Both the position numbers and the translations under genes were made by a program. A stretch of 64,000 nt of DNA from Citrifermentans bremense (GTDB lineage Bacteria; Desulfobacterota; Desulfuromonadia; Geobacterales; Geobacteraceae): the NCBI RefSeq assembly GCF_014218275.1, contig NZ_AP023213.1, positions 970,001-1,034,000 of the forward strand, read 5' to 3'. The notes under the pieces are model-generated. The model saw only the letters and a program-made list of their open reading frames with translations, had not been told where the DNA came from and did not search any database. Below, in pieces: positions 62,887 through 64,000 of the stretch (position 1 is the first letter of the stretch; each line of letters begins with the position of its first letter).

Positions 62887-64000
62887 ATGAGAAAACAGCT
62901 GAGCCTGTTGCAGGAATTCTCGTTGCCGCTGGTGGCCGGCGTCGTCCTTGCCCTCGCCTGGGCCAACATCGCGCCGGAGCAGTACCACCACCTCCTGCAC
63001 GACCCCTTCCTGGCAGGTCTTTCCCTCCATTTCATAACCAACGACCTGTTCATGACCTTCTTCTTCGGCATGGCGGCAGTAGAGATCACCCAGAGCTGCC
63101 TTCCCGGAGGGGACCTGCATCCGCTGAAGCGCGCGGTGAATCCGCTTTTGGCCACCGCCGGCGGAGTGCTCGGGCCGGTGGCGGTCTACCTGATCTTGAA
63201 CCTGTGGTTCGGCGCTCCTGAGCTCGCCCGCGGGTGGGGCATTCCCACCGCCACCGACATCGCGCTCGCCTGGCTCGCCGCCCGGTTCATCTTCGGCAAG
63301 GGACACCCCGCCATATCCTTTCTGCTGCTTCTCGCCATAGCCGACGACGCTTTGGGGCTCGCGATCATCGCGGTTTTCTACGGCGATCCGAACACCCCGG
63401 CTGTACCTGCCTGGCTCTTGCTCACCTTGGCGGCTATGGCCGTTTGCTACGGGCTTCGCCTGCGGAGGGTGACCAGCTACTGGCCCTACCTCGTCCTCGG
63501 CGGGGTGCTGAGCTGGTCCGGGCTTTTCCTGGCGCATCTGCACCCGGCCCTGGCGCTGGTCTTCGTCATCCCATTCCTGCCGCATCCCTCCAGCGAAACG
63601 GCGCATATCTTCGAACTGGACCCCGCCGACCACACCCCGCTCTCCCGTTTCGAGCACGACTGGAAACTGTTCGTCGACCTGGGACTCTTCGTCTTCGGGC
63701 TGGTCAACGCCGGCGTATCCTTCGGCTCGGTCGGTACTGCCACCTGGCTTGTCCTCGCTTCGCTCATCGGGGGGAAAGTGGTGGGGATCGTTTCCTTCGC
63801 CCTTTTGGGGCGCGGCATAGGGTTCCCGCTCCCCGCCGGGATGGGGCTGCGCGAGCTTCTCGCCACTGGCTTGTTGGCTGGAATAGGTTTCACCGTGGCG
63901 CTCTTCGTGGCGGGGGAGGCGTTTTCCGACCCCGACCTTAGCGGTGCCGCCAAGATGGGGGCGATGCTGAGCCTCTTCGCCTTCGTGCCGGCCGCCGCGG
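62887..64000 (+). CDS. nhaA: Na+/H+ antiporter NhaA (3' end outside window)
   Basis: The first 371 residues are present. They show the NhaA plan of many membrane helices, with GIPTATDIALAW and the ion-site IADDALGLAII (the Asp pair of helix 5). The ATG follows the cupin TAA directly, so the gene is in the rfb transcript. It exchanges sodium for protons at the inner membrane. It begins MRKQLSLLQEFSLPLVAGVV and continues without interruption to the window edge. Confidence 0.93.
   Translation, partial: MRKQLSLLQEFSLPLVAGVVLALAWANIAPEQYHHLLHDPFLAGLSLHFITNDLFMTFFFGMAAVEITQSCLPGGDLHPLKRAVNPLLATAGGVLGPVAVYLILNLWFGAPELARGWGIPTATDIALAWLAARFIFGKGHPAISFLLLLAIADDALGLAIIAVFYGDPNTPAVPAWLLLTLAAMAVCYGLRLRRVTSYWPYLVLGGVLSWSGLFLAHLHPALALVFVIPFLPHPSSETAHIFELDPADHTPLSRFEHDWKLFVDLGLFVFGLVNAGVSFGSVGTATWLVLASLIGGKVVGIVSFALLGRGIGFPLPAGMGLRELLATGLLAGIGFTVALFVAGEAFSDPDLSGAAKMGAMLSLFAFVPAAA

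Overview
The window looks like a chromosomal segment of a Geobacter-type bacterium (Geobacterales, Desulfobacterota). The evidence is the density of multiheme c-type cytochrome lipoproteins (two with the Geobacter CX4CH...CXXCH pattern), a hopanoid locus, a PEP-CTERM protein, small Geobacter-type hypothetical proteins and high GC. Assignment below family level is not possible from the sequence alone. No insertion sequence, prophage, CRISPR array or tRNA gene was found.

Layout. 1-2.2 kb: the 3' part of a 23S rRNA gene, then 5S rRNA and a terminator. 2.3-8.6 kb: a chemotaxis receptor with no periplasmic domain, a DUF3943 outer-membrane protein with an M48 lipoprotein protease, a PepD-type dipeptidase and a small Cys-rich protein. 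8.7-12.2 kb: two radical SAM genes bracketed by simple tandem repeats. 12.2-15.1 kb: a thioredoxin-fold protein, acyP and proC, then an MFS transporter. 15.1-31.9 kb: an extracellular electron transfer region. It holds two OmcA/MtrC-type decaheme lipoproteins and two paralogous three-gene modules (outer-membrane beta-barrel, pentaheme lipoprotein, lipoprotein with irregular heme motifs). The modules sit on either side of glpK-glpD. A 900-bp AT-rich leader before the first decaheme gene carries helically phased repeats and a sigma-54-like promoter. 32-36.7 kb: small genes (two paralogous RSSGWV proteins, a four-cysteine protein, an NlpC/P60 peptidase, an FMN reductase, a cupin, a PEP-CTERM protein). 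36.8-47.6 kb: hopanoid biosynthesis, with hpnH, dxs, hpnA and shc on the minus strand and hpnN, a methyltransferase and hpnI on the plus strand. 47.7-54.7 kb: a DUF2905 protein, QueH, a ten-heme lipoprotein, and an apparent operon of a fused heme-porin, a monoheme cytochrome and a chemotaxis receptor. 54.9-64 kb: trpA, accD, folC, lptD, then rfbB-rfbD-cupin-nhaA, with nhaA running off the end.

How the parts may work together (inference). The two beta-barrel modules look like electron conduits across the outer membrane, with the decaheme lipoproteins as surface terminals. glpK and glpD between them feed reducing equivalents from glycerol into the quinone pool. The heme-porin/cytochrome/receptor operon suggests a link between outer-membrane redox state and motility. 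Hopanoid, LptD and dTDP-sugar genes concern the same cell envelope.

Reading frames, motifs, repeats and hairpins were read directly from the sequence. Family assignments rest on remembered motifs, not on database searches. Promoter calls are pattern matches only.
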